A DNA stretch of 64,000 bases, from the NCBI RefSeq assembly GCF_963678975.1, contig NC_089280.1:2555001-2619000 (forward strand). The letters are read 5' to 3'. Position numbers and translations under genes: made by a program. This document shows, piece after piece, positions 1 to 12,500 of this stretch. The DNA is from Dysidea avara. Its lineage: Eukaryota; Porifera; Demospongiae; Dictyoceratida; Dysideidae. Position 1 is the first letter of the stretch; every line of letters begins with the position of its first letter. The notes beneath the pieces are model-generated. The model worked only from the letters and a program-made list of their open reading frames with translations, was not told the DNA's origin and made no database searches.

Positions 1-283
1 CCACATGCAAACTAGGGAATACATCTTCATGTGGACTAAACCCATATAGCCAGAAAGAAGTAGCTACCCTTCTCCTGCAGCCGGAAGTCAATGGCATGCA
101 GTGGAGATTACTGAATAGTTGATGACGGAAAATTGATATAGGCTAGCTAAGTGTCTGTTGCTTGTACCAATTCAATGCAAATCCTCAGCCCACTTGCCAG
201 CAAGTTTGCTAGTATTGCTACCTGAGTGTCTCTTCCCCTTAGCTACGATGCGGCCGGAGTAGTAACACAGAGGAAGACGGTTT
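1..283. other. Upstream flank of gene A, no gene seen
   Basis: AT-rich at first, becoming more GC-rich towards 230-365, as expected for a promoter/5' UTR. No coding exon, RNA gene or repeat recognised. I found no clear TATA box. Confidence 0.5.
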
Positions 284-291
284 TGACGTCA
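284..291. promoter_or_regulatory. Consensus CRE (TGACGTCA) upstream of gene A
   Basis: A perfect palindromic CREB/ATF site 75 bp before the gene A ATG, next to GGCCGG-type GC-rich DNA. Gene B has a near match (TACGTCAC on its own strand) 63 bp before its ATG, also beside GGCCGG. Sequence match only; function is inferred. Confidence 0.5.
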
Positions 292-365
292 CATGCCGGC
301 AAGCAGGCGTGGTCAACTGGGGCCGGAATGAATTGTGTCCTCGCAAATTGCGAAAAACCGATTGA

Positions 366-573
366 ATGGCAATGAATGGTTTAGGCGATGAAGGTATTGC
401 CACCCAAAGCGGAAGCTGTGCGTTAGAATGGGTGAAGAGCTTGCCAGATGAAGCTGACGAAGATAGAGCAATGAACCGAGAAAGACGAGGGAAGGTGTTA
501 AGGAAGGCGGCCTACTATCACAATATCGATGTAGTACGGATATTGCTGACTGCAGACATTCTACAATCTTCCG
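366..573 (+). CDS. Gene A exon 1
   Basis: Residues 1-69. ATG at 366, donor GTAAGT at 574, ends in phase 1. The stretch RGKVLRKAAYYHNIDVV matches gene B exon 1 (RGKVLRKASYFHSVDTV), which supports both starts and both donors. It probably begins the N-terminal helical/ankyrin-like region. A second in-frame ATG lies at residue 3. Confidence 0.85.
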
Positions 574-3500
574 GTAAGTGCTGGTCCCGTGTGGCTGTAT
601 GGTTTCTTCCGGCCATTTTTTGCGGTGTATAATCAGAAGCTTGTGGTGGGCGGTATATTACTCTGGCGCTTCCGCCCTTTTGTTGGCTTTGAGATTAGTC
701 ACTATAGGTGGAGCCAGCAACCTGGGCTTCATCGTAAATGTGTGTCAGCCTGCCAGGTAATTGTCATAATAAGAAGCCTTTGGTTTTGTTGAGGTCACTG
801 TTCTCCATATTTGCATATAAGTGGGTGGGGAGTCCGTTGCTTTATTATTTTAGCTGGGCACAGTGGTATGTACCAGGGTTGAAAAGGATTGGTTGGAATC
901 GGTTGGGTCATCATGGGCCTGAACTATGGCTAGGACCACCTTGTTATGTGGCTATCAAGTAGGTACATGCATGTATTGATGACTTTATTTACCATTATGT
1001 AGGGTGAAGGGCCCAGTAGCTTCTCATTTTCCGTCTTGTGCAAGTCAAAATGACAAGAAAAACAGTTGCCACATAAGACTATATAGCTAACCATGTTCAT
1101 TATAGGACAACTAAATAGATGGCCTCGTAAATGAGATTCCACCACAACCTTTTTGAAATCTTTTTGAAATGGTCACTACAAAACGATGGTCGTAATAATG
1201 GGGTTGCTATTATTATTCTGCTTTACAGGGTTAGTCTTCTATGTACTTGACATGGTCATGAGGTATGCCATAGAATTATGTTTGAAACCTGCTTAGAGGT
1301 GGTCTTATTATTAGAGGTGTACCGATATGGGTTTTTGGCATGTACCGATATCCGATATTGATGCAACCAAAGAAGTCGATAACCGATAGTCGATCCGATA
1401 TTTGCATTAATATTTTAAGTGTACATTTACCTACCTGTGCATGTATTCATTGCTATACTCTGCCTGTGGTGGTACACTGCTTGGGTTTCTATTGTGCAAT
1501 CCAGACAATTAGGCACCCACAAACGTTTTTATGTACACTCCCATGAAGCCTAAAACGGATATTTCTGCATTACTGTGAATTCTAATGGCTTGTACAACAA
1601 GTTTCCTTGGTTACTCTGACCCTTCTTTTATTACAAAGGTACTCTATAACTGCTTCATTTGTAAAGACTGTGATAGGCTTTGCAGCAACAAACACTAGAA
1701 TCGTGTGTATTTATATGGCTTCTTGTAGCATAGCACTTGTTGCAGAGTGAACAATAAGCCACTGGCACTAATGAGCCACATGAATAACCTAGAAAACCAA
1801 TGCATAATCCGTTTATGTACAAACTATTGCTACTGTATAAATATCGGTAGCAATATCGGTCCTCCTGCTGTTCTGTACCGATACCGATATTGGTAAAAGA
1901 ATGCCATATCGGTGGCCGATATTGTAGCCGATCCGATTATCGGTACACCCCTACTTATTATAGAAGTGGTTTTTGTAAAGAAGTGACCACTAGTAGCATG
2001 TTTATACAAGTTTCAATTTCTATTTTCAATTTCAGTTTCAATTTCCACTATTTCCAATTGCCTCTGTGAAGAAACCATCCTAACTACACAGGGTCAACCA
2101 AAGGCAATTTCCCTAGGCCCCATTTTGTTGGGAGTCCTCCATACAATGGATTTTGTACCACACAGTCACAATTTTGTCCCAAGCCCCTTAATTAAGTGTT
2201 ACGTAAGTACCTTGTACAATGGCTATTATTCAAATGGTAGAAAATTTTAAAGTATCAGATTTTGAATATATATTTTCAAAAAAATGTCATATAGTGTTTA
2301 GCACACCACCCTCTTAAATTTAGAGAGATGGCATGAGACTTTTCATTTTTGTTCAAACAAAATTGTGAAGCTTCATTTAACTGTATCAGTAGAGCTCATG
2401 TTTTTTTTCACAAAACTTTTCTGTTCAATGGACTTAGACACACTGTGTGTAGGTGAGATGATCTGGACCCCATTTCTGGAGGGGAGCTTCATTGTTACCA
2501 TGGACTAAATCTCGTCTTCCTGCCACGATCTGCTGTCTATGATTAAACCAGAAAGCATAGTTGGTCACAGAAATGGGCTACTGGTTGCAGTGTACTTTTT
2601 TCATTCAAAATGATGAGACTGTTATTATGCGTGTAACTAGCTAATTCCGAGGAGACTGGTGGTATTAGTATGCGTGTAACTAGCTAATTCCGAGGAGACT
2701 GGTGGTATTATTATGCGTGTAACTAGCTAATTCCGAGGATAATTGCCTGCAGGACTACTTAGCTGTTTTTGTGTCTGTTTTTGTGTCAAAAAACAGCTGA
2801 CAGTTTTTACAATTTTCATTAATAAAATCCTTTGAAAATTGTTCATTATTATGGTATGCGTTTTGCATGGGTAGGATGCAACGGAGAAGTGGGCTTGGAG
2901 TAAATGATGGTCATGTGTCTTGCAATAGAATATTATAGGACTCTCTCTGTTATGATTTTGTTTTATGGTATATTTATTTGTTTTTTAAAACTAAGCTAGG
3001 TTTTCCTTTAGAGATGTGGAAGTGTCATTAGAGCTGGGTTTCTTATAAAATGTGTTTTAAAACTATGTGTTGTTTATAAATATTTGGTATGTACAATTAC
3101 TGTTAGCTATAGCAATTGTATGATTCATGATTTTTATTTAAAGCCTGCCTGGCTCCTTTGATTGCAGTTTGTCGCATCCAGATCCCTGTGCAGGTCAATG
3201 AGGTATCTAGATCAGAAGCCATCCATTTGGTGTAATCTCTTTTTGTCGCACCAATGCCAAATTGCACTGTATTAGACCAGTAATTTATTAGAGGCCAAGT
3301 AATTGCATATTGTATGAAGCTACACAGTATGCAGATGAAAGCAGCCATCAAAGTGTACTAAATAATTACTGTTTGTTAATCAGTGACCCTAGCTATGCCA
3401 TAAACTAACTTTGAGGTTAAAGTATATAAAAACAGTGTTAATTAACTGTTGGGTATGAGTAGCTATGACTTAAGTGCCATGGTGTATGCGATATGCAAAA

Positions 3501-6500
3501 GATGGTAAAGATTTGAGTTACTATTGTGACTTGAATGCTGCATACATTAGTCAAGTATTTTAGACATGAAATTGCATCAGAATGCTATATTTTGCATATA
3601 GTGTGCAGGCATGTATGTATGTCTTTAACTGGTTCAGTAAATATACTCAGAAATGCAATGATGTCAAATGTACATATGTACCTTGTTAAGAGCTTACAGA
3701 GTAATAGTGAGTTTATCATTTTTGTTATTACATTTCTGTTACAGCTACAGATATTGTGAATGATGTCAACACTAATGGACAGGTGAGATGTGCAAGTTAT
3801 TAAATGGAAGAATTTTATACTATTAAAATCACAGACCGCTTTTCATTTGGTTGCAGAAGGAAGCAAACAAGTGGTGAGCTCAATGTAGTTATGATACTGT
3901 TGCAAGGGCCAATGTGACCCGCTGAGCAAAAACCCAACTAGTTTGCATTTTCTTGAACTTCATTTTATGAATTCTTTGTTGTCTAAAGGGGAAATATGTT
4001 AAAGTTTTGTCTGGTTAATAGTTTTGGAGTTATAACAATAGCAGCAGGAAAAGCAAAACAATTGATTTGTATTCAGTGACTATATGGAAAAGAAATTACA
4101 GGTGCTCATTTAATCGATCACGAGTCATGATTGCAATATCCTATGGAGCTGGGGCTTGTCTTATTATTTCACCATGAACTGGGAAAGTAATTAACGTATA
4201 ATTTTCCGTGTTCCCTGGAATGGTTTTTACGCCCTCCACCTTTAGGATCCAACATACCAAGTTTGAGCAAGCTCAGAGATATGAACCCTCAAAGTTCAGC
4301 TTAATTTCTTCTTTGTTTTAGGGGGAAAAACTGATGAATTTTCAGAGTTATGGACAATTATTCGCAATAAAAAAGACCAATATTTTGTCACGCCTGCATG
4401 CTACACCGCTTATGGGATTAACTTGAAAATCGGTCTGTGCATAGGTTAACCATAATAGCTCAAACCTTATGCGGTTTGAAACAAATCACACTGATAGCTA
4501 CAGCGTTACTCCTGGTTTAAATGCAGGTTAAACAGGTTTAACTGGAGGCTCAATACACACCGGCTAAGGTCTTGTGGTTAGGTGTCACAGCCTATTTACC
4601 ACTCCCTAAACAGGCTTAACTGGTTTGTGGTGCCATGTTCTAACACGAATTCTTGGCACATAGTGGTGTTTTGTTGCTCATGCAAGCACTTGTTTTCCCT
4701 CCCAGGAACCCACACCCACTCTCTCTCTCTCCATCAGACAAGCTTTCTTCACAGACTTGGCTGACGTGAAATGGGCAAGTACTGTAGGTACAGGAGGACA
4801 CACAGTTAGTGTCTTTAAGAATAATTCATGTACCATCTACAACTAGGCTACAGTACAACTGTCCATGCACCCAACTTCTTACTTTTATCTCTCCGCTATG
4901 ATTCTCATTATCCAGTTATGACCAAACTTCTATGACCAGAGCCGTAATATGTTTAAAGGAGAAAACAAACCTGGTGTAATTTGTGGGTCAAAAAATGCTC
5001 TAATAGAACGGTCACTGAGAATTAAAGTATAATGAACAGTTTAGTGAATGAACAGTTTGGTGTAGTGTGAAAATATATCCAAGATACTTAACGTTAAACA
5101 ATGCATTTATCTTACCTAGTCTGTCTCTCAACGACTGCAAGACACAAAACTGTCTCATGATCAGTAACTTTGTAAAGTAGCTGTACTCAGTGCACATTAT
5201 TACAGCTACCAAATATGCTGGGCTGTTTTTGTTTTAGGTAGTGGAGAACAATTCAGCCAAATCCAGTAAGGAAATTCTGGACATTATTGGCCTATTATTT
5301 GAACATGGAGCTGACCCTACCATGAAATGTGGTGATGGTACTACACCCAAGGAAATATTTATGCGATGCAACTTCAAGATTGGAACAGCCTTGTTAGGTA
5401 AATAATAATATGATTACTATTGTAGAGTGTAGCTAACAAGAAACTGCTTAGACCAAATAATGTACCAGCCCATTGTCCCTATTGTTTATAATCACTATAA
5501 AATTACTGTATATGCTATGAAAATTAAAGTATTGCCTGTGGCTAAAAGTATGCATGGGGATCAAACTCATATGCAATGAAACTGTTCACAAATAAAAGCC
5601 TATAATTGATTGGTTCTGGTAAAATAAGATTTACCCTTCAACCTTGGTCTACAAAATACAAAATACAATGAATAAACATTATTGCTACATTGGGAAAAAA
5701 CACAATTGAACATTGCACAACAGGAACTGTTATTACAGTGGCTATTCTATTATAGTGGTTATTACAGTGGTTATTCAGCTTTCCCAACTAGATTATTAAA
5801 TAAACTTCCTGAAGATATTTGGACAAACAAATGTTCCATGCAGATTTAAGGGTCATGTATTTATAGAGATGATTAACTTTTAGAAAATGCATGCCTTTAC
5901 TGGATCCTGTAAGCTTTGCCTAGTGGCAAATCCAGGGGTGTACAGGGAACAAATGCACTTCCCTTCTTTACTTAGCTTCATAATACATTTAAGAACTTTG
6001 GTTAGGAAAAGTCAAATGGAAAGGGTGTTATTTGTTTTCCATAAAGTACAGTTGAATTGTGAACTGTTACTATACCTACACAAGTACACAGAAAAATTTG
6101 GAATTTTCAACTATCGTAGGGACCATAGCACATCGATAAAAGGTACTGAAACAAGCTGGAGTAGTGCATGATATTAAATCACAGTAAAACAATAGGAAGT
6201 GTTATATCCCTACTGTGCTCAAGATACCATAATGGAAATGCACAGTAGGGATATAACACTTCCTATTGTTTTACTGTGATTTAATATCGTGCACTACTCC
6301 AACTTGTTTCAGTATTTTTTATCGATGTGCTATGGTCCCTACTCTAGTTGAAAATTCCAAATTTTTCTGTGTGCTTGTTTGATAACTCTTTTTGTAAATA
6401 ATTATTATGACTGGTGAACCCACGCATACCATATCTGAAATGGCACCATGCACCCCAATTATCGTCTGAAAAGTGAAGTATCCATTACGCTTCGTTGTCA

Positions 6501-9500
6501 GCTATGCTCAACACATTATGCAGCATTTCGGATCAAAAACTGTTCGAAAAGTACCTCTGCAATCCACGCATGCTGAAAGAAAGAAATGGTGCCACGTGCT
6601 CCAGTTATATCAGTTATCATCTGAAAAGTGAAGTATCCATTACGTTTCTTTGTGGGCTATGTTCAACCCATTACACAGCAGTACAAATCAAGAACTGTTT
6701 GAAAAACACCTCTGCTATCAAAATAGCCACTATGAAAAAAATACGGACAATTTCCGTTACGAAGGGAAGCCATCATGTGCTACCGCCAAATTGACACTTT
6801 TCGCTGTCAGCAAAGATGAATGGGACACAAAGGAGGACACTGGTAAGTCCATGAAGAATGCACTGTACGTACTGCGGTATGTCAACAGGCACCTGTTGGG
6901 CCAAAGCGACATCGAACAGTGAAAAAATTGAGCCCGTAGCCTTAGCCGTTATCTAGTTACACTTGTCTGAAGGCATCAGTCAGTCAGTTACAGTAATCAG
7001 TGGCATAGCATACAGAAAAATTACTATGGTAAAAGATTTGATGTTTATTCATGGGAGGTCACGTTATGGTGAATTCAACAATATCATTGTGTTTCTTTTG
7101 ATGTGCTTTGTGATGTGCTTTGTGATGATTTTCCAATATTGTTGAACACACTGACTAATTCATGTCTATATTGTTATGATTTTGTTCTTCTTAATTACTA
7201 CAGAAGTGTTGGAAAATATTTGGACACAGAACTTTAGTCCCAGCACACTAAACTATGCTGACGTCAAGGTCTTGCACAAAGAGCTTCTTAAATGGTAATT
7301 ACAATGTATAACTGAGTGTATACTGGCAATATCATACAGTATGGTAGTACTGTACATAAATCTGTTACTGTTGGAATGTTTTGTTGGGACTAAATTATTG
7401 TGCGTGACTAGATCTGTAAGAATCCCACATGTTAGCACCTAATTTTACTGTAGAATGCAATAAATGCAATGGGTAAAATATTTACAAAATTAAAAATATC
7501 CCGTAAAGTTTTTAAACACTTGTTTCATAATGAAGGAAGGTGATAATAGTGAAAACCTTGATAGCATCGTGATTTCCAAAGCAAGAGAAGTTTGACAATC
7601 TTTGTTTTATTGTCAGTACTCCCAAGTAGATGGAAGATATGAGTGTTAGCTGCCTTGCATTGGACAAGCAATTCATTTTCACATTTCCACCTTCACCCTG
7701 GTCATGGGAAGGGCCTGGAAGACAAAACTTACCTAGTAATGGATTCCTCTGTTCAAGGTTAACTCAATGGTATACCGTATAGCTGGTAATTTTCGAAAGG
7801 TTTTTATTTTCAGATATTTTGAAGAGGCCCTTCTCTTCGAAAATAAATTCCCACAAGTGAAAGCAACCGTCCAACTTTCGGCGATTCGTTCGTGTATTCT
7901 TCGAGTTTTAGCTCAGTATTGCTGATGATAATAGGTAAACTGTATCATTACTGTACCGATAACCAGGAAACAGGTTCCAGAATGGGAATTGATGCCGTCT
8001 GCTCTAGACTAATCTATGGTAGGATGGCTAGCTATGATCGAGAATGATCGTGCCAGTGACTTCACTCCACCCGAGACTCCCTTAGTCTTCTCTCCAGTGC
8101 ACAGGAATGGGGATTATTCCATCAGTAAATCAGTTTTCGGCAAACATTCACGCATCTTCATAATTTGTGACACGGGTTTCCGTTTATTTGAAATCCATCT
8201 GGACTTCGAAATATGCACTCTTCAAAATTAAAATCTTTCGAAATTCAGATTTTGCTTCGTGTGCGAAAATTTCTGCTTCGAAAATAACCCACTATACGGT
8301 AAGTTGCATCTCAGTAGAGGACTACATTTATGAATTATAAGCTCCTGTAGTTTGTTTTCCAATTGTCATTTTACAAATCAATTTTTCTGTTGTCACTTTG
8401 TATGTAGCACTGTAACTTTGAAAGTTCTTGGCTTCTGGAGCTGAAACTTTGGTTGATCATTCCTTTGGCTATGTAGATAAGACAATGTATAAAATGGAAG
8501 TGTGATAATGTGTGGGGTTCTTGCAGATCTGGTCATGTATGTGTACATACGGTTTAGGTACATTAGAAGGTTACGTACGTGAAATGGCAATATTTAAGCT
8601 AAACATTATCACAGATATTGCTTTGTGCTTATACAGGTGTGTGCAGTGCAGTGATGATGTGAGGATAGCAGAGTATATTCTGCTAATGAATGACAGCTCC
8701 TCATCAAGCTTACTTCCAGTAGGTCTGACTGTACTACAACACTTACTAGAAGGCACAGAAGGGTTTAATGGAAAGACCTTACTTCATATTGTTGCAAATA
8801 GTGGAAATTACAACATGCTCAATGTTCTGATCTCACACTGTATGCTTCCCCTTAATGTTGTGGCTAATAAAAAATGGGAGATAGTTTATGATGAACGAAG
8901 GAGAGTTGTTGAAACTCCATTGTCCTTGTCCTTGTCTAGCAGTTCAGTAAGTCGTCTTATCGATGTCTTCAATGAGAAACAGTCTGAGGGTGATTACTTG
9001 ACCAAAATTGATTTGTCCTACACCAGACTTATTCGTCTTCCCATGGAGATATACAAGTTTGAACACATCACAAGTCTTGATGTTAGTTTTTGCAAGCTCA
9101 AATTGTTAGAACTACCCACAGAGATGCTTCCTCAATGTCTAAACAAAGTAACAGAATTAAATTTGTCTTATAACTTTCTTATTAGTGTTCCCATTGAAAT
9201 CTTTTGTTTACCCAGCCTCAAGAAATTGAATGCCTCCAATAATCCTATAATTTCACTTCCAGAAAAGTGGTGGCTGTCTAAGAGCATCGAAGAAATTAAT
9301 GTATCGCAGACTCAGATAGGAAGGTTGTTCCACTCAGACCAGAACAAGCTTGTGCAGTCTTTGGAAGTCACTTCATCACCTAAAACAATGAAACGAATTC
9401 TCCGCAGCAGAAACACAGTTCTTAGTGAATCTGAAAATTCAATGTCTTTTCTTAAACCTAGTTCAGATGCCTCTCCCTTGCGTTACCTGAATGTTAGTCA

Positions 9501-12500
9501 TTCTAGTTTGAGCAAGTTTCCGAATTGTCTTGCATGTTATTTTCCAAACTTGATGTATTTGTACTTGTCAGCAAACCACCTCACTTCGTGTTGTAGTATC
9601 AATGAACTACCAGCTTTGCTGAAAGAACTTGATATCAGTAACAATCATCTGCAATCAGAAAATAGTAGCATATTTTCCTTGTGCACTAACAGGGATGAGC
9701 TACTTTGTCACAATGAAGCAAATCTTGATTGCTCCCTCAGGTGTACCCACATGCAGCACAATAACTTGTTGAAACTAACAACACTCAATTTATCCTACAA
9801 CACCCAACTGAACACTCTAACACTGCATAGATTTGATAAGAAAATGAACTTGTTTTTTCCACAACTGAAGAAGCTTAATCTTGACAGCTGTTATTTAGCA
9901 CAATTTCCTGAACGCCTAGCCAGTATGGGTTGTATTCACTCTTTAAAAATTAATCACAATGACTTTCAAATTGATCATCGTATTTGTGGTTTAGAAAACC
10001 TGACAAGTTTTAGCTATGAAGGTGTGAAAGATCCAATTGTTTTTGACCTGGATAAGTTTGCCAGTGTTAAGGAAATGCAGATATTTCTTAGGCAAAGAGG
10101 GTACGTTGTAATGTTTTTTATATGTACACACATTGATCAGTAGAACTGTATATGAAATCCTTCTAGTTCAGTAGGTTCCATATGAAAAAGGTTTAAATTT
10201 TGATCCCAAGAAAGTTTTGTCTTGTGCATTTTGTCTCCGAAGAGGAACAAGTACCACAGTGCGATAAAACCTGTCTAATCAGGTTGCTGTATACTAAAGT
10301 CACCTGTCTAAACAAGCATTGTAAAAATGCATGGATGTGTTATATTTTATTTATCTAACCACCTGCTTAATGAGGTCAGAAAGATTTGATTGTACAATAT
10401 CGAGAATAGAAAGTACAGAATTTATTAAAAGTGAAGATAGATATCAACTATTTGCAACCTGAACGTCTATACTGATATAATAATATAGTGATTGTCTAGT
10501 AGCTATTTTATTATTATTTCTTTGCTCTTTAGTGCTACTAGTGTTCCTCCAGTAAAGCTAATGTTTGTGGAGCACAAAGAAGATGATTGTGTTCCTCTGC
10601 TGTACAATGTTGTGTGGGCTGGAATGCCAACAGGTAATGTTGTGCAGTAGATGTGACAGTTTGTGACAAGTTACATCGTGACCAGCCAAATAAAAAACAA
10701 TCATTACGTATGTACAAATCAAACTGACACAAAATGTTAGCACACCGATGCACTGCTTACTGTATATCTAGTCTGCTACTTTTTTCATGCACTGGCTGCT
10801 GTTCTGTCTTGACTTTCTGGTGACTTTTAGTGATGATCTAAGGGCTTGACATGGCTGTGGACACATCTGCTGAGGTGGAATCAGATGGAGGACATGGATA
10901 TTACTTGATTCCTAGTCTTTATAATCCTATTGTATTTTAGTATTTTATTGTTTTCCTCATCCACGTTTATTGTGCTGTAAGTCTACAATATTGATTAAAA
11001 TACTATCTACATATGCAAGTCATAATTTTAGCTTGAACAATAGTATTAGTGTTGTGAGTTTAGTGTGTATTGTATGGTGAGTTTTGGCTGCAAAACTTCA
11101 AATTGTATAAGAATGCATTTTCATTCAGTAATAGTATGCGATAAGCACAATACTATGTATTTATTGTGCAGGTTCAGCCAGACCAGTACCTGGTAGTGTA
11201 TATTTGGACACTTGGATCTATTCCCCAATACCAAATGATGTGAAAATAACATTTTATCCTTGGGATATTTCAGCAGATGTAAGTACAATAAATTCATGTT
11301 GTCCTTCCCACAGTGTGTTATATGTATAGTCTCTCTCTCACTGTGTGATAGTATACCATGGATAGGGAAATATTTGACAGTAAAATTATTTCGTGGTTGC
11401 CTTGGATTACACAAAATATTTACGCTTGTATATTTTTGGTGGGCATCCATTAGAACTACTCATTCATATTACAGCATTATCATACCTTGTTTTAACTAAG
11501 CATGTAGTGTATACGTAACACTACACGACTCTTAAAATTATCAGTGGCTTGATTGGGGAAAGTCTTCAAAGTCAAGGTCTTTTAACCCAAACAGCGGTGT
11601 GCTGACCGCTAATACAGTATCCAGGTGAATAGCTACATGTTTAATTATTTGTTATACGCAAAAATTCACTGGTAGAATATTTTCATGGGTTAGGCTGTCT
11701 AAAAAATATAATGCATCGAATATATTGTGCAACTAAATGTCAAACAAAGATTTCCTGATTCATATTATATATTCAGTACATTTGAATAGCTATTTGTTTA
11801 TATGGATTTGTATGATATAGTAGACAAAAATCCAAGAAAGAGTGTCCTATATTGTTAAGAGTGAATCCTAAAGAAGATGAATATTCAGGCTAGGAAAATA
11901 AGTTCAGTAGGGCTGGGAAATAACTTGGTACCATGATATAAGAAAGAAATGATGCTTAATTTTTGGCACTATCAGCAGAATGACAGGTTTTTTTTGTTGC
12001 CCTAGAATATTAGTGATATTGTTCTAGTCTATAATACATGATGTCATATCAAGCAATGGAGTTGTATATCAGGCATGGGAAAAAAGATACTATAATAGAA
12101 CAGTCAAAAATATAACGGTCACTTACTCTGTAAAGTATTCATACATTTTCCAATTGAATTTTTAATTATGGTATCATCTATTATTATAAAAATAATGTAG
12201 TATTATACCGTACCTTTATATTTTCAATGCTGCTCTGCCCTAAAATTCACAACTATGTAATACTTTTTGCATAGCTGCATAGCACAAACTTTTGCAAGTA
12301 AGTGAGTTACTGTATTTGATTTAATGCTATCATAATATTATCATACAGTACGATAGTAACTGTATAGTAGGGACCACAAAGGAGTAGGAGTGGTCCACGA
12401 AATAATATCACCTAAAAAACAGCCTCAATTTCTCCTGATGATGATAAGGCAGTATTGGTTAGGTAGAACTAAGCCCAAACAAGCTTTCAGATCGACCCGA

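Noticed and set aside
2627..2739. Regular direct repeats resembling a CRISPR array
   Set aside because: Units are contiguous with no variable spacers, and the context is a eukaryotic intron.
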